Origin: Parazoarcus communis
GTDB taxonomy: Bacteria > Pseudomonadota > Gammaproteobacteria > Burkholderiales > Rhodocyclaceae
Assembly: GCF_003111645.1 (NCBI RefSeq)
Contig: NZ_CP022187.1
Location: forward strand, 3,286,001 to 3,350,000
DNA length: 64,000 bases
Direction of reading: 5' to 3'
Shown here: positions 42,931 to 54,385 of the stretch, piece after piece
How the letters are laid out: every line of letters begins with the position of its first letter
Numbering within the stretch: position 1 is the stretch's first letter
Notes under the pieces: model-generated
The model's database searches: none
What the model saw: the letters and a program-made list of their open reading frames with translations, nothing else
What the model was told of the DNA's origin: nothing
Program-made: the position numbers and the translations under genes

Positions 42931-44469
42931 ATGCAACTCAACCCCTCTGAAATCAGTGACCTGATTAAGAGCCGGATCCAGAACCTGCAGCTCGCCGCCA
43001 CGTCGCGTAACGAGGGTACGGTGGTCTCCGTCACGGACGGTATCACCCGCATCCACGGCCTGACCGACGTCATGCAAGGCGAAATGCTGGAGTTTCCCGG
43101 CAACACCTACGGCCTCGCGCTCAACCTCGAGCGTGACTCCGTCGGTGCCGTTGTGCTCGGCGAATACGAGCAAATCACCGAAGGCGACACCGTCAAGGCT
43201 ACCGGCCGCATTCTCGAAGTGCCTGTCGGCCCCGAGCTGATCGGCCGTGTCGTGAACGCACTGGGCCAGCCGATCGACGGCAAGGGCCCGATCAACGCCA
43301 AGCTGACCGACAAGATCGAAAAGGTCGCGCCGGGCGTTATCGAACGTCAGTCCGTCTCCCAGCCGGTTCAGACCGGTCTGAAGTCGGTCGACTCCATGGT
43401 GCCGATCGGCCGTGGTCAGCGCGAGCTGATCATTGGTGACCGCCAGACTGGTAAGACGGCCGTCGCGGTTGATGCGATCATCAACCAGAAAGGCCAGAAC
43501 ATGTTCTGCGTCTACGTGGCAATCGGTCAGAAGGCTTCGACCGTCGCCAACGTGGTGCGCAAGCTGGAAGAGAACGGCGCGATGGAATACACCATCGTCG
43601 TGGCCGCAACCGCTTCCGAATCTGCTGCCATGCAGTACCTGTCGGCCTATTCCGGCTGCACGATGGGCGAGTACTTCCGCGACCGCGGCATGGACGCGAT
43701 GATCGTTTATGACGATCTGACCAAGCAGGCCTGGGCCTACCGTCAGGTATCCCTGCTGCTGCGCCGTCCGCCGGGCCGTGAAGCTTACCCGGGCGACGTG
43801 TTCTATCTGCACTCTCGCCTGCTCGAGCGCGCCGCTCGTGTGAACGCCGACTACGTCGAGAAGTTCACCAACGGCGAAGTGAAGGGCAAGACCGGTTCGC
43901 TGACCGCGCTGCCGATCATCGAAACCCAGGCCGGCGACGTTTCCGCGTTCGTTCCGACCAACGTGATTTCGATTACCGACGGCCAGATCTTTCTTGAGAC
44001 CGACCTCTTCAACGCCGGTATCCGTCCCGCTATCAACGCCGGTATCTCGGTGTCGCGAGTCGGTGGTTCGGCCCAGACCAAGGTCATCAAGAAGCTCTCC
44101 GGTGGTATCCGTACCGACTTGGCGCAGTACCGCGAACTCGCAGCGTTTGCCCAGTTTGCTTCCGACCTCGACGACGCAACCCGCAAGCAGCTCGAGCGTG
44201 GTCGCCGCGTGACCGAGCTGATGAAGCAGGCTCAGTACTCGCCGCTGTCGATCTCGGACATGGCCATCACGCTTTACGCGGTGAACAACGGTTACTTCGA
44301 CGATGTCGACGTGCCGCGCCTGCTGGCCTTCGAATCCGGCCTGCAGCAGTTCGTGAAGACCAAGAACGCTGATCTCGTGAAGAAGATCGCCGACACCAAG
44401 GAACTCGACGCCGACGGCGAGAAGCTCCTGGTCGCTGCGATCACCGAGTTCAAGAAGAGCTGGGCTTAA
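42931..44469 (+). CDS. atpA: F0F1 ATP synthase subunit alpha
   Basis: A 512-residue non-catalytic nucleotide-binding subunit. Walker A is GDRQTGKTA near residue 170; the catalytic-interface Arg lies in the [11 protein letters not shown] region. The family ends normally. AGGAG precedes the ATG by nine bases. It starts 12 bases after atpH. A long open frame runs on the opposite strand across atpH-atpG, which reflects codon composition, not a gene. Confidence 0.98.
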   Translation: MQLNPSEISDLIKSRIQNLQLAATSRNEGTVVSVTDGITRIHGLTDVMQGEMLEFPGNTYGLALNLERDSVGAVVLGEYEQITEGDTVKATGRILEVPVGPELIGRVVNALGQPIDGKGPINAKLTDKIEKVAPGVIERQSVSQPVQTGLKSVDSMVPIGRGQRELIIGDRQTGKTAVAVDAIINQKGQNMFCVYVAIGQKASTVANVVRKLEENGAMEYTIVVAATASESAAMQYLSAYSGCTMGEYFRDRGMDAMIVYDDLTKQAWAYRQVSLLLRRPPGREAYPGDVFYLHSRLLERAARVNADYVEKFTNGEVKGKTGSLTALPIIETQAGDVSAFVPTNVISITDGQIFLETDLFNAGIRPAINAGISVSRVGGSAQTKVIKKLSGGIRTDLAQYRELAAFAQFASDLDDATRKQLERGRRVTELMKQAQYSPLSISDMAITLYAVNNGYFDDVDVPRLLAFESGLQQFVKTKNADLVKKIADTKELDADGEKLLVAAITEFKKSWA

Positions 44470-44490
44470 CGCTGCGGACGGAGACGGAAT

Positions 44491-45360
44491 ATGGCTAGCG
44501 GTAAGGAAATCCGTACCAAGATCAAGAGCGTGCAAAACACGCGCAAGATCACCAAGGCCATGGAAATGGTGGCCGCATCCAAAATGCGCAAGGCGCAGGA
44601 CCGGATGCGCTCTGCCCGACCCTATGCCGAAAAGATCCGCCGACTCGCCGCGAACCTGTCTCAGGCCAATGTAACTGAATACCAACACCCCTTCCTGGTC
44701 CGCAAGGACCAGGTCAAGCGGGTGGGCTTGATTCTGGTGACGACCGATAAGGGCCTTTGTGGCGGCATGAACACCAACGTCCAGCGCGTAGCCGTGACTG
44801 CGATGAAGGAATGGGAAGCCGCTGGTGCAACCGAGATCCGTGCCTGCTGCATCGGCAACAAGGGTTTCGGTTTCATGCAAAGGGTGGGCGCCAAGGTTGC
44901 TTCGCATGTCGTGCAGTTGGGCGACACGCCGCACCTTGAAAAGCTCATCGGCCCGGTCAAGGTGATGCTCGATGCTTTCCAGAACGGCGAGCTCGACGCG
45001 GTCTACGTGGTCTATACCCGTTTCATCAATACGATGAAGCAGGAACCCATGCTCGAACAGCTGCTGCCGCTGACCGGCGAGAAGCTGGGTACGCCCGACA
45101 CTTCGTGGGACTACCTCTACGAGCCCGATCCGCAAGTCGTGATCGACGAAATGCTGGTGCGTTACGTCGAAGCGCTGGTGTATCAGGCAGTGGCCGAGAG
45201 CATGGCTTCCGAGCAGAGCGCACGTATGGTGGCAATGAAGGCTGCTTCCGACAATGCGAAGAACGTGATTGGCGAGCTTCAGCTGGTCTACAACAAGACC
45301 CGCCAGGCCGCGATCACCAAAGAGCTGTCGGAAATCGTCAGCGGCGCCGCGGCGGTCTAA
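44491..45360 (+). CDS. atpG: F0F1 ATP synthase subunit gamma
   Basis: A 289-residue central-stalk subunit. The N-terminal helix begins [33 protein letters not shown]; the C-terminal helix ends [29 protein letters not shown], both of which form the coiled coil rotating in alpha3beta3. The Rossmann-like middle includes [12 protein letters not shown]. The ATG follows GGAGACGG. Standard length. Confidence 0.97.
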   Translation: MASGKEIRTKIKSVQNTRKITKAMEMVAASKMRKAQDRMRSARPYAEKIRRLAANLSQANVTEYQHPFLVRKDQVKRVGLILVTTDKGLCGGMNTNVQRVAVTAMKEWEAAGATEIRACCIGNKGFGFMQRVGAKVASHVVQLGDTPHLEKLIGPVKVMLDAFQNGELDAVYVVYTRFINTMKQEPMLEQLLPLTGEKLGTPDTSWDYLYEPDPQVVIDEMLVRYVEALVYQAVAESMASEQSARMVAMKAASDNAKNVIGELQLVYNKTRQAAITKELSEIVSGAAAV

Positions 45361-45376
45361 CGGATTATTGAATTAA

Positions 45377-46786
<1,410 letters not shown>

Positions 46787-46838
46787 TTCGCTCACCCGCG
46801 CGGCGATCTCCGTCGCGCGGAATTGAAGAGGACATACC

Positions 46839-47261
46839 ATGGCTATGACGGTTCACGTAGACATCGTCAGTGCGGAAGAGCAGATTTTTTCCGGGCTGGC
46901 GGAGTTCGTCGCGCTGCCTGGCGAGGCGGGTGAACTCGGCATCCTGCCCGGACACATGCCGCTGATGACCCGGATCAGACCGGGTGCGGTACGGGTCAAG
47001 GTTCCGAATCAGGCGGAAGAAGAGCTGGTCTTTGTTGCTGGCGGCATCCTTGAGGTTCAGCCCGGTCTGGTGACCGTGCTGGCAGACACCGCGATTCGCG
47101 GCAAGGATCTCGACGAAGCGAAGGCACTGGAAGCCAAGCGCAAGGCAGAAGAAGCGCTTTCCAACCAGAGCGCCCAGCTTGACTACGCCAAGGCACAGGC
47201 TGAACTGAGCGAGGCGATTGCTCAGATCGCAGCGATCCAGAAGCTGCGCAAGCGCAGCTGA
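46839..47261 (+). CDS. atpC: F0F1 ATP synthase subunit epsilon
   Basis: A 140-residue regulatory subunit: an N-terminal beta sandwich ([38 protein letters not shown]) and a C-terminal two-helix hairpin ([39 protein letters not shown]) that can inhibit hydrolysis. It is the last gene of the operon and is followed within 40 bases by an intrinsic terminator. GAAGAGG precedes the ATG. Confidence 0.96.
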   Translation: MAMTVHVDIVSAEEQIFSGLAEFVALPGEAGELGILPGHMPLMTRIRPGAVRVKVPNQAEEELVFVAGGILEVQPGLVTVLADTAIRGKDLDEAKALEAKRKAEEALSNQSAQLDYAKAQAELSEAIAQIAAIQKLRKRS

Positions 47262-47294
47262 GCATCACCGAGCCGCGCTGAATGCGGCAAGGTG

Positions 47295-47326
47295 AAAAAA
47301 AGGCAGCCGATCCGGCTGCCTTTTTT
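47295..47326. terminator. Intrinsic terminator of the atp operon, usable on both strands
   Basis: AGGCAGCCG (47301-47309), ATC, CGGCTGCCT (47313-47321) forms a perfect 9-bp stem flanked by A6 before and T5-6 after. It ends atp transcription on the plus strand and, by symmetry, ubiJ transcription on the minus strand. Confidence 0.92.
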
Positions 47327-47361
47327 ACGTCTGTCGCTTGCGTGCCATTCACGGCGACTGT

Positions 47362-47955
47362 TCAGCGTCGTGCGCGCCCGGTGCGCTGCCCAAGGCGGTC
47401 GATACGCTTCTCCAGCCGTGCCACCGCGTCACGAAAACCGCGGATGTCGTCATCGAAGGTCGCGACCATCGGTTTCGAGGTCAGTATCGGCTGTTCCTCG
47501 GTCAGGTATTCCACGGTGTTCCCGCTGAGGCTGGCGGCAAGCCGTTGCTGTGCCTTGCCAAGGGCAATGCCGGTGCTGACGATGCGATGAGCGGCAATAT
47601 CCCCCACGACGCGGGAAAGGTCCTCTTCGAGGTCCCAGCGCAGGTGGCGGAATACAAAGCCCAGTGCATCGGCAAATTCGGCGTTGCCCGTGATGCGCAC
47701 CTGGGACATCAAGGCCTCGATGCCACCGTTCAGGGCGCGCGGAGACGCGCTCAGCGGCAGCTGCAGGCTTACGTCGGGTGACTCATCGCTGCTGCAGGCA
47801 GCGAAATGACCCTCGGCCGTGATCGAGAAGTCGATTGAAACCGGAGAAATGTCCAGCCGTGCCCGTTTTCCGGCATGAGGCTGCAGTCGGCTGCGCGCCC
47901 AGCCAGACTGGGCAAGCAGATGGTTGGCGCCAGAGATAAAGAGGCTGTCGATCAT
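47362..47955 (-). CDS. ubiJ: Ubiquinone biosynthesis accessory factor UbiJ (SCP2 domain)
   Basis: A 197-residue protein with an N-terminal SCP2 sterol-carrier-like domain (residues about 15-110; GNAEFADALGFVFRHLRWDLEEDLSRVVGDIAAHRI is the UbiJ region) and a C-terminal charged helix. UbiJ binds lipid and helps organise the Ubi complex during aerobic ubiquinone synthesis. The usual ubiE-ubiJ-ubiB order is modified here: a Tim44-like gene separates ubiE and ubiJ, and ubiB is not in view. The length fits. Confidence 0.82.
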   Translation of the reverse strand: MIDSLFISGANHLLAQSGWARSRLQPHAGKRARLDISPVSIDFSITAEGHFAACSSDESPDVSLQLPLSASPRALNGGIEALMSQVRITGNAEFADALGFVFRHLRWDLEEDLSRVVGDIAAHRIVSTGIALGKAQQRLAASLSGNTVEYLTEEQPILTSKPMVATFDDDIRGFRDAVARLEKRIDRLGQRTGRARR

Positions 47956-47961
47956 GTAAGT

Positions 47962-47981
47962 ACGGGGGCCTGGGCCCCCGT
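47962..47981. other. Strong hairpin between Tim44-like gene and ubiJ
   Basis: ACGGGGGCC (47962-47970), TG, GGCCCCCGT (47973-47981) is a perfect 9-bp stem in the 44-base gap. On the coding (minus) strand it lies just before the ubiJ start and is not followed by a T-run, so it may tune transcription or translation rather than end it. Confidence 0.45.
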
Positions 47982-47999
47982 TTCTTCGTGTGTGTGGAA

Positions 48000-48848
48000 T
48001 CAGTTGGCTTGCTGAATGCCGGCAACACGCCAGCCGGCATCGCCGCTGACCGGCTTCACGAGGTGCCAGACTTCATCGAGTGCGGCGGGCGCAGCTGCTT
48101 CGTCCTCGCGCAGGAGTCCGGTGAAGCGAACGCTGACGATGTAGCGATCGCTTTCTTCTACGACCTCGATCACTTCCGCGTTGAGCTCAACGACGTCAGT
48201 GCGTTGCGGTGCGTCGCCACGCTCGGCGATCTGCACGCTGATCTCTGCATACACTTCGGGCGTGGTGAACTCGCGCAAGTCTTCAAGGTTTGCCGAGTCG
48301 TTGGCAGTCTGAAGGCGGATGAAGTTCAGCTTGGCCTGACGGGCAAAGCCTTCGGCATCAAAGTTCGCCACAGCCGGCGATGCAAGCGGTGCGCCGGTCG
48401 ACGCGCCGCCCGCAGGCATTGCCGGAGCGTTCTGCGGGTTGAGCGGGCTTGCACCCTGTCCCTGCGTCGCACCGGCGTACTGCATGCCCCGGGCCTGCGG
48501 CGAAGCGCCACGACGGAACAGGAACTTGAACAGCATCACGCCAGCGACGGCGAGCAGGGCGATCATGACGAAGTTGGCGAAACCCTCACCCATGCCAAGG
48601 CTGGAGAACAATGCGGCGAGGCCAAGACCGGCTGCCAGACCGGCAATCGGACCCATCCACGAACGACGGGGCTGTGCGGCGGCGGCTGCAGGAGGCGCTG
48701 CAGACGGACGCGTGGGTGACACTGCGGGCGGCGTTGAGCGCTTCATGCCGAAGCTGCTGCCACCGCCAAGGCGTTTCGCCTCGGCTTCAGGCGCCGCGAT
48801 GCCGAAGGTGAAAATCACCATCACCAGGGAAAGGAAGAGGTGCTTCAT
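48000..48848 (-). CDS. Tim44-like domain protein
   Basis: A 282-residue protein. A signal peptide or first membrane segment (HLFLSLVMVIFTFGIAAPEAEA) is followed by a low-complexity Pro/Ala/Gly stretch, a membrane helix near residues 85-115 (VMIALLAVAGVMLFKFLF) and a C-terminal Tim44/MRP-L45 domain (FARQAKLNFIRLQTANDSANLEDLREFTTPEVYAEI starts it). Bacterial members are uncharacterised; the fold resembles the NTF2-like pocket of mitochondrial Tim44. I use ATG 48848, since it opens the signal peptide. It lies 20 bases after ubiE, so co-transcription with ubiE is likely. Confidence 0.82.
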   Translation of the reverse strand: MKHLFLSLVMVIFTFGIAAPEAEAKRLGGGSSFGMKRSTPPAVSPTRPSAAPPAAAAAQPRRSWMGPIAGLAAGLGLAALFSSLGMGEGFANFVMIALLAVAGVMLFKFLFRRGASPQARGMQYAGATQGQGASPLNPQNAPAMPAGGASTGAPLASPAVANFDAEGFARQAKLNFIRLQTANDSANLEDLREFTTPEVYAEISVQIAERGDAPQRTDVVELNAEVIEVVEESDRYIVSVRFTGLLREDEAAAPAALDEVWHLVKPVSGDAGWRVAGIQQAN

Positions 48849-48868
48849 TGTTCTTGAGTCTCCGTTGA

Positions 48869-49606
48869 TCAAAGTTTGTAGCCACGGTGCAAGGCGACGA
48901 CGCCCGCGCTGAGGTTGAAGTAGTCGACACGCTGAAGGCCAGCTTGTTCCATCATGGTCTTAAGTTCTTCCTGACCCGGGTGCATGCGGATGGATTCGGC
49001 CAGGTAACGGTAGCTGTCGGCATCGTCGGCGACCTTGTTGCCCATCCACGGCAGAAGCTTGAAGGAGTACAGGTCGTACACCGGAGCGAGCGGTTTCCAC
49101 ACCTTTGAAAACTCGAGTACGAGCAGGCGTCCGCCCGGGCGCAGCACGCGCCGCATCTCGGCCAGGGCGACATCCTTGTGGGTCATGTTGCGCAGTCCGA
49201 AAGCAACCGTGACGCAATCGAACCAGTCGTCCGGAAAGGGCAGCTTCTCTGCGTTGCACTGTGCCACGGGCAGGGGGAAACCCTTGTCGACAACGCGGTC
49301 GCGGCCACGGGAGAGCATCGCATGGTTGATGTCGGTGAGCCACACCTGTCCGCGCTCGCCGACCTTGCGTGCGAAGGCGAGGGAGAGGTCGGCAGTGCCG
49401 CCGGCAACGTCGAGGACGCGGTCGCCGCTACGCACGCCGGAAATCTGGATGGTGAACGCCTTCCAGATCCGGTGCAGGCCGAACGACATCAGGTCGTTCA
49501 TCACGTCGTACTTCTGTGCGACCGACGAGAACACCTCGGCGACTTTTTTCTGTTTCTGCTCTTCGGCGACGGTCTCGAAGCCGAAGTGGGTGGTGTTTTC
49601 TTTCAT
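48869..49606 (-). CDS. ubiE: Ubiquinone/menaquinone C-methyltransferase UbiE
   Basis: A 245-residue SAM methyltransferase that C-methylates demethylmenaquinone and the ubiquinone intermediate. Motifs: [24 protein letters not shown] at the N-terminus, the SAM loop [16 protein letters not shown], and [24 protein letters not shown]. Start ATG 49606. Standard length. It sits seven bases downstream of the DUF971 gene and upstream of the Tim44-like and ubiJ genes, a quinone-synthesis grouping. Confidence 0.96.
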   Translation of the reverse strand: MKENTTHFGFETVAEEQKQKKVAEVFSSVAQKYDVMNDLMSFGLHRIWKAFTIQISGVRSGDRVLDVAGGTADLSLAFARKVGERGQVWLTDINHAMLSRGRDRVVDKGFPLPVAQCNAEKLPFPDDWFDCVTVAFGLRNMTHKDVALAEMRRVLRPGGRLLVLEFSKVWKPLAPVYDLYSFKLLPWMGNKVADDADSYRYLAESIRMHPGQEELKTMMEQAGLQRVDYFNLSAGVVALHRGYKL

Positions 49607-49613
49607 GGCGATA

Positions 49614-50039
49614 TCAGTGATGGTGGCTGCCGCAACCGCCCTTGGGCGCTGGCGGCGGGACGAGTGCCGGGTCCCGGGTTCCATGGTCCCGCTCGAGGCG
49701 CTCGAGGTAGTCCTGCCACATTTCGGTCTGATTGCGACCGAGCAGGTAGAGGTAGTCCCAGGAGTAGAGTCCGCTGTCGTGACCGTCATCGAAGACGGGC
49801 TTGATCGCATAGTTGCCGACGGGCTCGAGCGCAACGACGTCGACGTCGCGTTTGCCCTGCTGCAGCGTTTCCTGCCCTGCGCCATGACCGCGCACCTCTG
49901 CCGAAGGCGAGTAGACGCGCAGGAATTCGAAGGGAAGTTCGAACAGGCTGCCGTCGTCAAACGCAATTTCAAGCTTGCGTGACTTGCTGTGCAAGGTGAT
50001 TGCGGTGGGAAGAGGGGTGTCCTTGTCGAGTCCGGCCAT
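49614..50039 (-). CDS. DUF971 (GBBH-like N-terminal domain) protein
   Basis: A 141-residue protein. It carries the DUF971/gamma-butyrobetaine hydroxylase N-terminal-like fold ([38 protein letters not shown]... [17 protein letters not shown]). It ends with GGCGSHHH, a Cys/His-rich tail that could bind metal. The family is widespread in betaproteobacteria, commonly beside ubiE, and has been linked to Fe-S proteins (Apd-like/Mrp) in other species. A function here is not shown. ATG 50039 is used. Confidence 0.85.
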   Translation of the reverse strand: MAGLDKDTPLPTAITLHSKSRKLEIAFDDGSLFELPFEFLRVYSPSAEVRGHGAGQETLQQGKRDVDVVALEPVGNYAIKPVFDDGHDSGLYSWDYLYLLGRNQTEMWQDYLERLERDHGTRDPALVPPPAPKGGCGSHHH

Positions 50040-50215
50040 CACTGAGTGCCTCAAAGTGGGAGGTCAATGATACCTGATTCGGCCTCCGGCCAAGACCGGG
50101 GCAGCACCGCCGGCACCCCGCCGGACGCGGGCTCCGCTGTTTCACTGTGATGACGTGTCATCAAAACTTCAAACTGCTGAAATACACTCTGCGGAATCAA
50201 AGGGAGTCACTGCTT

Positions 50216-50926
50216 ATGCCTGCCAACATTCTGCTGGTCGAAGACGAACCTGCAATCCAGGAACTGATCGCTGCGAATCTCGCCCGCGCGGGTCATCATG
50301 TCGTGCGTGCCTCGGACGCCGAAACGGCGCAGCGCATCGTGCGCGACGCCTTGCCCGATCTGGTGCTGCTCGACTGGATGCTGCCGGGGGCGTCCGGCAT
50401 GGACTTCGCACGCCGCTTGCGCGCAGACGAGCGTACCCGGAGCATCCCGATCATCATGCTGACCGCCCGTGGCGAGGAGCAGGACAAGGTGAGCGGGCTG
50501 GAAACCGGTGCCGACGACTACATCACCAAGCCCTTCAGCCCGCGCGAACTGGTGGCGCGCATCAAGGCGGTCCTGCGCAGGCGCGCGCCGCAGGCGACCG
50601 AGGACCCCGTCGAGCTGGGTGGCCTGAGGCTGGACCCCGAAACTCACAGGGTGACGGCGGGTGAGCAGGCGCTGTCCCTGGGTCCGACCGAGTTCCGCCT
50701 GCTGCACTTCCTGATGACCCATCCGGAGCGGGTGCACTCGCGTGCGCAATTGCTCGATCAGGTGTGGGGCGACCACGTCTTTGTCGAAGAGCGCACGGTC
50801 GATGTGCATATCCGTCGTCTGCGCTGTGCACTCGAGCCTTCGCGGCACGACGCGCTGGTGCAGACGGTCCGCGGCAGCGGTTATCGCTTTTCGGCTCAGG
50901 CGGACCTCGCGCCCGCCGTGCGATAA
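50216..50926 (+). CDS. phoB: Phosphate regulon response regulator PhoB
   Basis: A 236-residue response regulator. The receiver has acidic pocket ED at residues 9-10, phospho-acceptor D53 in [11 protein letters not shown] in MLTARG and K in ITKPFSP. The C-terminal OmpR-type winged helix carries [31 protein letters not shown] and [11 protein letters not shown], strongly PhoB-like. With PhoR it activates genes for phosphate uptake. ATG 50216 is preceded by AAAGGGAG. The upstream region has only a poor Pho-box match near 50145-50162. Confidence 0.94.
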   Translation: MPANILLVEDEPAIQELIAANLARAGHHVVRASDAETAQRIVRDALPDLVLLDWMLPGASGMDFARRLRADERTRSIPIIMLTARGEEQDKVSGLETGADDYITKPFSPRELVARIKAVLRRRAPQATEDPVELGGLRLDPETHRVTAGEQALSLGPTEFRLLHFLMTHPERVHSRAQLLDQVWGDHVFVEERTVDVHIRRLRCALEPSRHDALVQTVRGSGYRFSAQADLAPAVR

Positions 50927-50967
50927 TCGGACGGCATCGAGAAACAGGGAGCGTCATCATTCGACCC

Positions 50968-52278
50968 GTGCGTTACTTATGGACCGGCGTGCTGTCGGCG
51001 TTGTGTCTCCTGGCACTGGTCTCGGCCGCGGTCGCCCTCTTTGCCGGTGTGACCTGGGGGCTGACCGCCTTCATCGTGGGGGTGCTGCTCCTGCTCGGCT
51101 GGCACGTGCATAACCTGATCCGGCTCGTCATGTGGAGCCGTGAGCCAATCGGTACGCCGGTGCCGCGCGCGGCCGGGAGCTGGGGGCAGGTCTTTGCCGA
51201 ACTGAATCGCCGATCGCGGGTGTCGTACGACATGCGCGAACGTCTGTCGTCTGCACTTGAGCGTTTCCATGACGCCAGCCAGGCCATGCCGGACGGGGTG
51301 CTGTATCTCTCCGACAGCGACACGATCGAATGGATCAACCTCAAGGCCGAGCAGCACTTCGGCCTCGATCACACGCGCGACATCGGTGCGCCGGTCACCA
51401 ATCTGGTTCGCCAGCCCGAGTTCGTACATTACCTGCAGGCTGGCAAGCACGACGAACCCCTGATCATGACGTCCGGACGCCGCAGCGGCCTGACGCTGCA
51501 GGTTCAGATCATTCCCTTTGGCGACGACCAGCAGATGGTACTGTCGCGCGACATCTCGCAACTCGAGCGCCTCGAAACCATGCGGCGCGACTTCGTGGCC
51601 AATGTCTCGCATGAGTTGCGCACGCCATTGACCGTCATTGGCGGCTTTCTCGAGACCCTGGTCGACGGTCTGGACGACTACGAGCGGGAGGATGTCATGC
51701 GCTTCCTGCGCCTTGCGCTCGACCAGTCGTCACGCATGGGGCGTCTGATCGACGACCTGCTGACATTGTCAGCGCTGGAAACGGGGGCGCCGGCACCGGC
51801 CGAAGAGAGGATCGATGTCGCCGCGCTGATGCAGGAAATCCATGAGGACACCGAACTGCTGTCTGCCGGACGCCACACGGTGACGCTGCAGATGGAGGGT
51901 GACGGTGTGCTGCTGGGCAGCGGCAAGGAGATCCACAGCGCGTTCTCCAATCTGGCGAGCAACGCGGTGCGCTACACGCCAGAGGGTGGAAAGATTGATC
52001 TCGTGTGGCGCGTTGATGCTCAGGGTGCGGAGTTCTCGGTGCGGGATACCGGCATCGGCGTCGATCCGATTCATATTCCGCGTCTGACCGAGCGTTTCTA
52101 TCGTGTCGACCGCGGGCGCTCGCGCGAAACCGGGGGCACGGGCCTTGGTCTGGCGATCGTCAAGCACATCCTGACGCGCCACCAGGCCGATCTCAGGGTC
52201 AGCAGCAAGCAGGGTGAAGGCAGCGTGTTCAGCGTCCGTCTGCCCCCTGCAAGGCTTATGGCGCTTCCGGCGCGATAG
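50968..52278 (+). CDS. phoR: Phosphate regulon sensor kinase PhoR
   Basis: A 436-residue kinase. Two N-terminal membrane helices (residues about 5-50) without a large periplasmic domain are followed by a PAS domain (about 95-190), HisKA with H215 in NVSHELRTPLTVIGGFLETL and HATPase with DTGIGVDP and GGTGLGLAIVKHIL. This is the PhoR layout. GTG 50968 is used, but the ribosome site AGGGAG (50946-50951) is too far from it; an in-frame ATT at 50959 would fit better. Its last 23 bases overlap the end of the convergent gene. Confidence 0.9.
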   Translation: MRYLWTGVLSALCLLALVSAAVALFAGVTWGLTAFIVGVLLLLGWHVHNLIRLVMWSREPIGTPVPRAAGSWGQVFAELNRRSRVSYDMRERLSSALERFHDASQAMPDGVLYLSDSDTIEWINLKAEQHFGLDHTRDIGAPVTNLVRQPEFVHYLQAGKHDEPLIMTSGRRSGLTLQVQIIPFGDDQQMVLSRDISQLERLETMRRDFVANVSHELRTPLTVIGGFLETLVDGLDDYEREDVMRFLRLALDQSSRMGRLIDDLLTLSALETGAPAPAEERIDVAALMQEIHEDTELLSAGRHTVTLQMEGDGVLLGSGKEIHSAFSNLASNAVRYTPEGGKIDLVWRVDAQGAEFSVRDTGIGVDPIHIPRLTERFYRVDRGRSRETGGTGLGLAIVKHILTRHQADLRVSSKQGEGSVFSVRLPPARLMALPAR

Positions 52279-53863
52279 CCTCGAAACGCACCTGGTCGAA
52301 ATTGGCGCCCTTGAGTGCATCCTTGCTGAGTCGCAACTGGGTGCTCTTGCCGCCGTCGAATACTTCCACCACCCGGTTCTGCCGGTACCAGCCGGCGGGC
52401 AGAATCAGCGAGTTTTCGACCTTGAGCCCCTTGTTGGCCGGGATGAGGAAGGCCTGCTGGTAGGGCTCGCGTTGCCCCGGGCGTGAGGCGAGCGGACGTG
52501 CTGCCACGACCCGAGGCACGCCGGGCAATACATACACGCCGATCTCAAGCACCCCGTCGTCACGGTACATCAGCCAGCTGACCTGACCGAGCAGAAAGTA
52601 CTCGCCGTCCAGCGGCTTGAGTCCGACCAGCTGATGGTGCTCCAGCCTTTCCGCGTGCGGTCTTTGCTCCAGGCGGAAGCCACCGACTGACTGATCGAGC
52701 AGGTTCCAGCGCTCGCACACCAGGCCCAGCTTCTCGGCATCGCTTCGATGACTGGCGCCGTGGAGCTTGCTAGGGGCTTCCGGTGCGCGTTCACCGAAAG
52801 TCATCAGCGCCATGTCGCTCTTGAAGCTGGTGGTCAGTCCGTAGCTGCGCGGCTGTTCGAACAATCTGCCCTGAATGTGAAAGCCGATGGCGAGCCAGTC
52901 GCTGGTCAGCTCGACCTGGCCGCGGCTGCCGCGGCGCGGAAAGCGACGTCCGGCCGAGGCCAGGCCCCACGGCCGATAGAGCGATACCAGCAGGCGGGCG
53001 CTGGTGTCGAGCGTGCAGTCGTCACCGAGCCCGAGCGAGGCCGGTGTCACGCCCTGCTTGAACTGGGTGAACACTGCCTGGATCTGGCCCGCCAGCTTGC
53101 TGCCATCGAAACTGCGCAAGCCGATGCTCTTGTTCAGGAGGCCGAGCGGACGCAGGCCGTGGTCTGCGCCGAGGTCGAGCCCATAGACCGTAGGCTTGCG
53201 CCCTTCGGTCTCGGTGTCGAGGCTGCAGTACGGCGCGAAACGCTGTGCCCAGCGGCAGATCCAGAGCAGTTCATGGCCGGTGCGGCCGAACGGGTTGGCC
53301 AGATCAACCAGCAGGATGGCGATATAGGCCTCCATCGGGCTCTGGGCTTTCCACAGCGTATTGAGCGGGTCCGAGACCCGGGCCCGGAGCAGGCCGGTGC
53401 TTTCGGCTGCGGCAAAACTCTCGTGAACCTCGGTCCAGAGCCCTGCCGGCAGGGAGCGGTGCGCCCGGAAATACTCGATCAGCACCTGGCCCGCGTAGTG
53501 CACCCGGCGTTGAGCGAGCAGGGCGCGCTGATCCTCGAGCGTGCCCATCTGTGCGTCGTGGCGCGCGATCTGTGCATACGAGCGGGCCAGGTTGTGCCAC
53601 AGGTTTACGACCTCGAGCAGGGTGCCATTCTCTTCGCTGTCCGGCGGCAGCGGATGGTCTGCGTAGCGGCTGCTCATGTCGGCCTGGATACGGGCAATGA
53701 CCGGGCGCGCAGCCTCGAGCACTTCAAGATGCTGATTCGGAGCGGGAAGCGCGTCGAGGAGGCCACCTACGATCTTCGACAGTACGGCATGGGTCTCGTC
53801 GACCTTGCTCAGCTGCAGGCTTGGCAGCAGGCTCAGGCATTCGGCGGGGTTGCGGTAGTCCAT
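52256..53863 (-). CDS. Unrecognised conserved-type protein, 535 residues
   Basis: I do not recognise this gene. The 535-residue product is soluble-looking, mostly helical in the first 270 residues (DETHAVLSKIVGGLLDALPAPNQHLEVLEAARPVIARIQ at the start) and beta-rich at the end (DDGVLEIGVYVLPGVPRVVAARP; SLILPAGWYRQNRVVEVFDGGKSTQLRLSK). The C-terminal 100 residues have a PilZ-like beta pattern but not the RxxxR/DxSxxG motifs. No signal peptide or membrane helix. It is convergent with phoR, overlapping by 23 bases, and upstream of it on its own strand lies a HIT gene. Confidence 0.75.
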   Translation of the reverse strand: MDYRNPAECLSLLPSLQLSKVDETHAVLSKIVGGLLDALPAPNQHLEVLEAARPVIARIQADMSSRYADHPLPPDSEENGTLLEVVNLWHNLARSYAQIARHDAQMGTLEDQRALLAQRRVHYAGQVLIEYFRAHRSLPAGLWTEVHESFAAAESTGLLRARVSDPLNTLWKAQSPMEAYIAILLVDLANPFGRTGHELLWICRWAQRFAPYCSLDTETEGRKPTVYGLDLGADHGLRPLGLLNKSIGLRSFDGSKLAGQIQAVFTQFKQGVTPASLGLGDDCTLDTSARLLVSLYRPWGLASAGRRFPRRGSRGQVELTSDWLAIGFHIQGRLFEQPRSYGLTTSFKSDMALMTFGERAPEAPSKLHGASHRSDAEKLGLVCERWNLLDQSVGGFRLEQRPHAERLEHHQLVGLKPLDGEYFLLGQVSWLMYRDDGVLEIGVYVLPGVPRVVAARPLASRPGQREPYQQAFLIPANKGLKVENSLILPAGWYRQNRVVEVFDGGKSTQLRLSKDALKGANFDQVRFEAIAPEAP

Positions 53864-53893
53864 GGAAGCTCCGGATGCGGGTGTCGGCAGTGG

Positions 53894-54313
53894 TCAGTAG
53901 GCAGTGCGTGCAAGCAGTTCGTGGGTGATCGTGGACGCCAGTGTGGCAGCGTCGGGTGCTGCGTGGGGCTGCCCGGGTCGTTGCTCGCGACCCCAGACCG
54001 GCTCCGGGAAGTGGCGGTCGTCAGTGAAGCGCGGAATCACATGCCAGTGCAGGTGCGGCACCATGTTGCCAAAGCTCGCAAGGTTGATCTTGGCCGGCTG
54101 CATCAGGGTGCGAAGCGCACATTCGGTCGCCAGTACAACGTCAAGCAGGTGTGCTTGATCAGCATGCCGAAGATCGGTCATCTCGGCAACGTGCGCCTTC
54201 CAGATCACCCGGCAGAAACCGGGATAGTCGGCATCGTCCACGCCGATGACGCGGCAGAACTCGTCCTGCCAGATGATCCTGTCTCGGGTGCTGCTGCATA
54301 GTGGGCAATCCAT
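53894..54313 (-). CDS. HIT domain protein
   Basis: A 139-residue histidine-triad protein. It starts MDCPLCSSTRDRIIWQDEFCRVI (CxxC, possibly zinc-binding) and has the triad HLHWHVIPRF (HxHxHxx). Such HIT proteins hydrolyse or transfer nucleoside phosphoramidates or dinucleoside polyphosphates in the cytoplasm; a Fhit- or HinT-like subtype cannot be assigned. ATG 54313 is used, placing CPLC at the expected distance. It begins 30 bases upstream of the unrecognised gene on the same strand. Confidence 0.9.
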   Translation of the reverse strand: MDCPLCSSTRDRIIWQDEFCRVIGVDDADYPGFCRVIWKAHVAEMTDLRHADQAHLLDVVLATECALRTLMQPAKINLASFGNMVPHLHWHVIPRFTDDRHFPEPVWGREQRPGQPHAAPDAATLASTITHELLARTAY

Positions 54314-54385
54314 TACAACCTCAATCCGGCAACAAGCTCGCAAGCCCGTACTTTAGCGCGTCTGCATTGCACCGATAAGGAAGAT

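Noticed and set aside
42721-45135. Long open frame (about 800 codons) antisense to atpH, atpA and atpG
   Set aside because: It follows from strongly C/G-ended codons of the highly expressed atp genes; no ribosome site, no family resemblance.
50145-50162. Pho box upstream of phoB
   Set aside because: CTGTGAT and GTGTCAT are spaced by 10, not 11 bases, and each half is imperfect; not strong enough to call.
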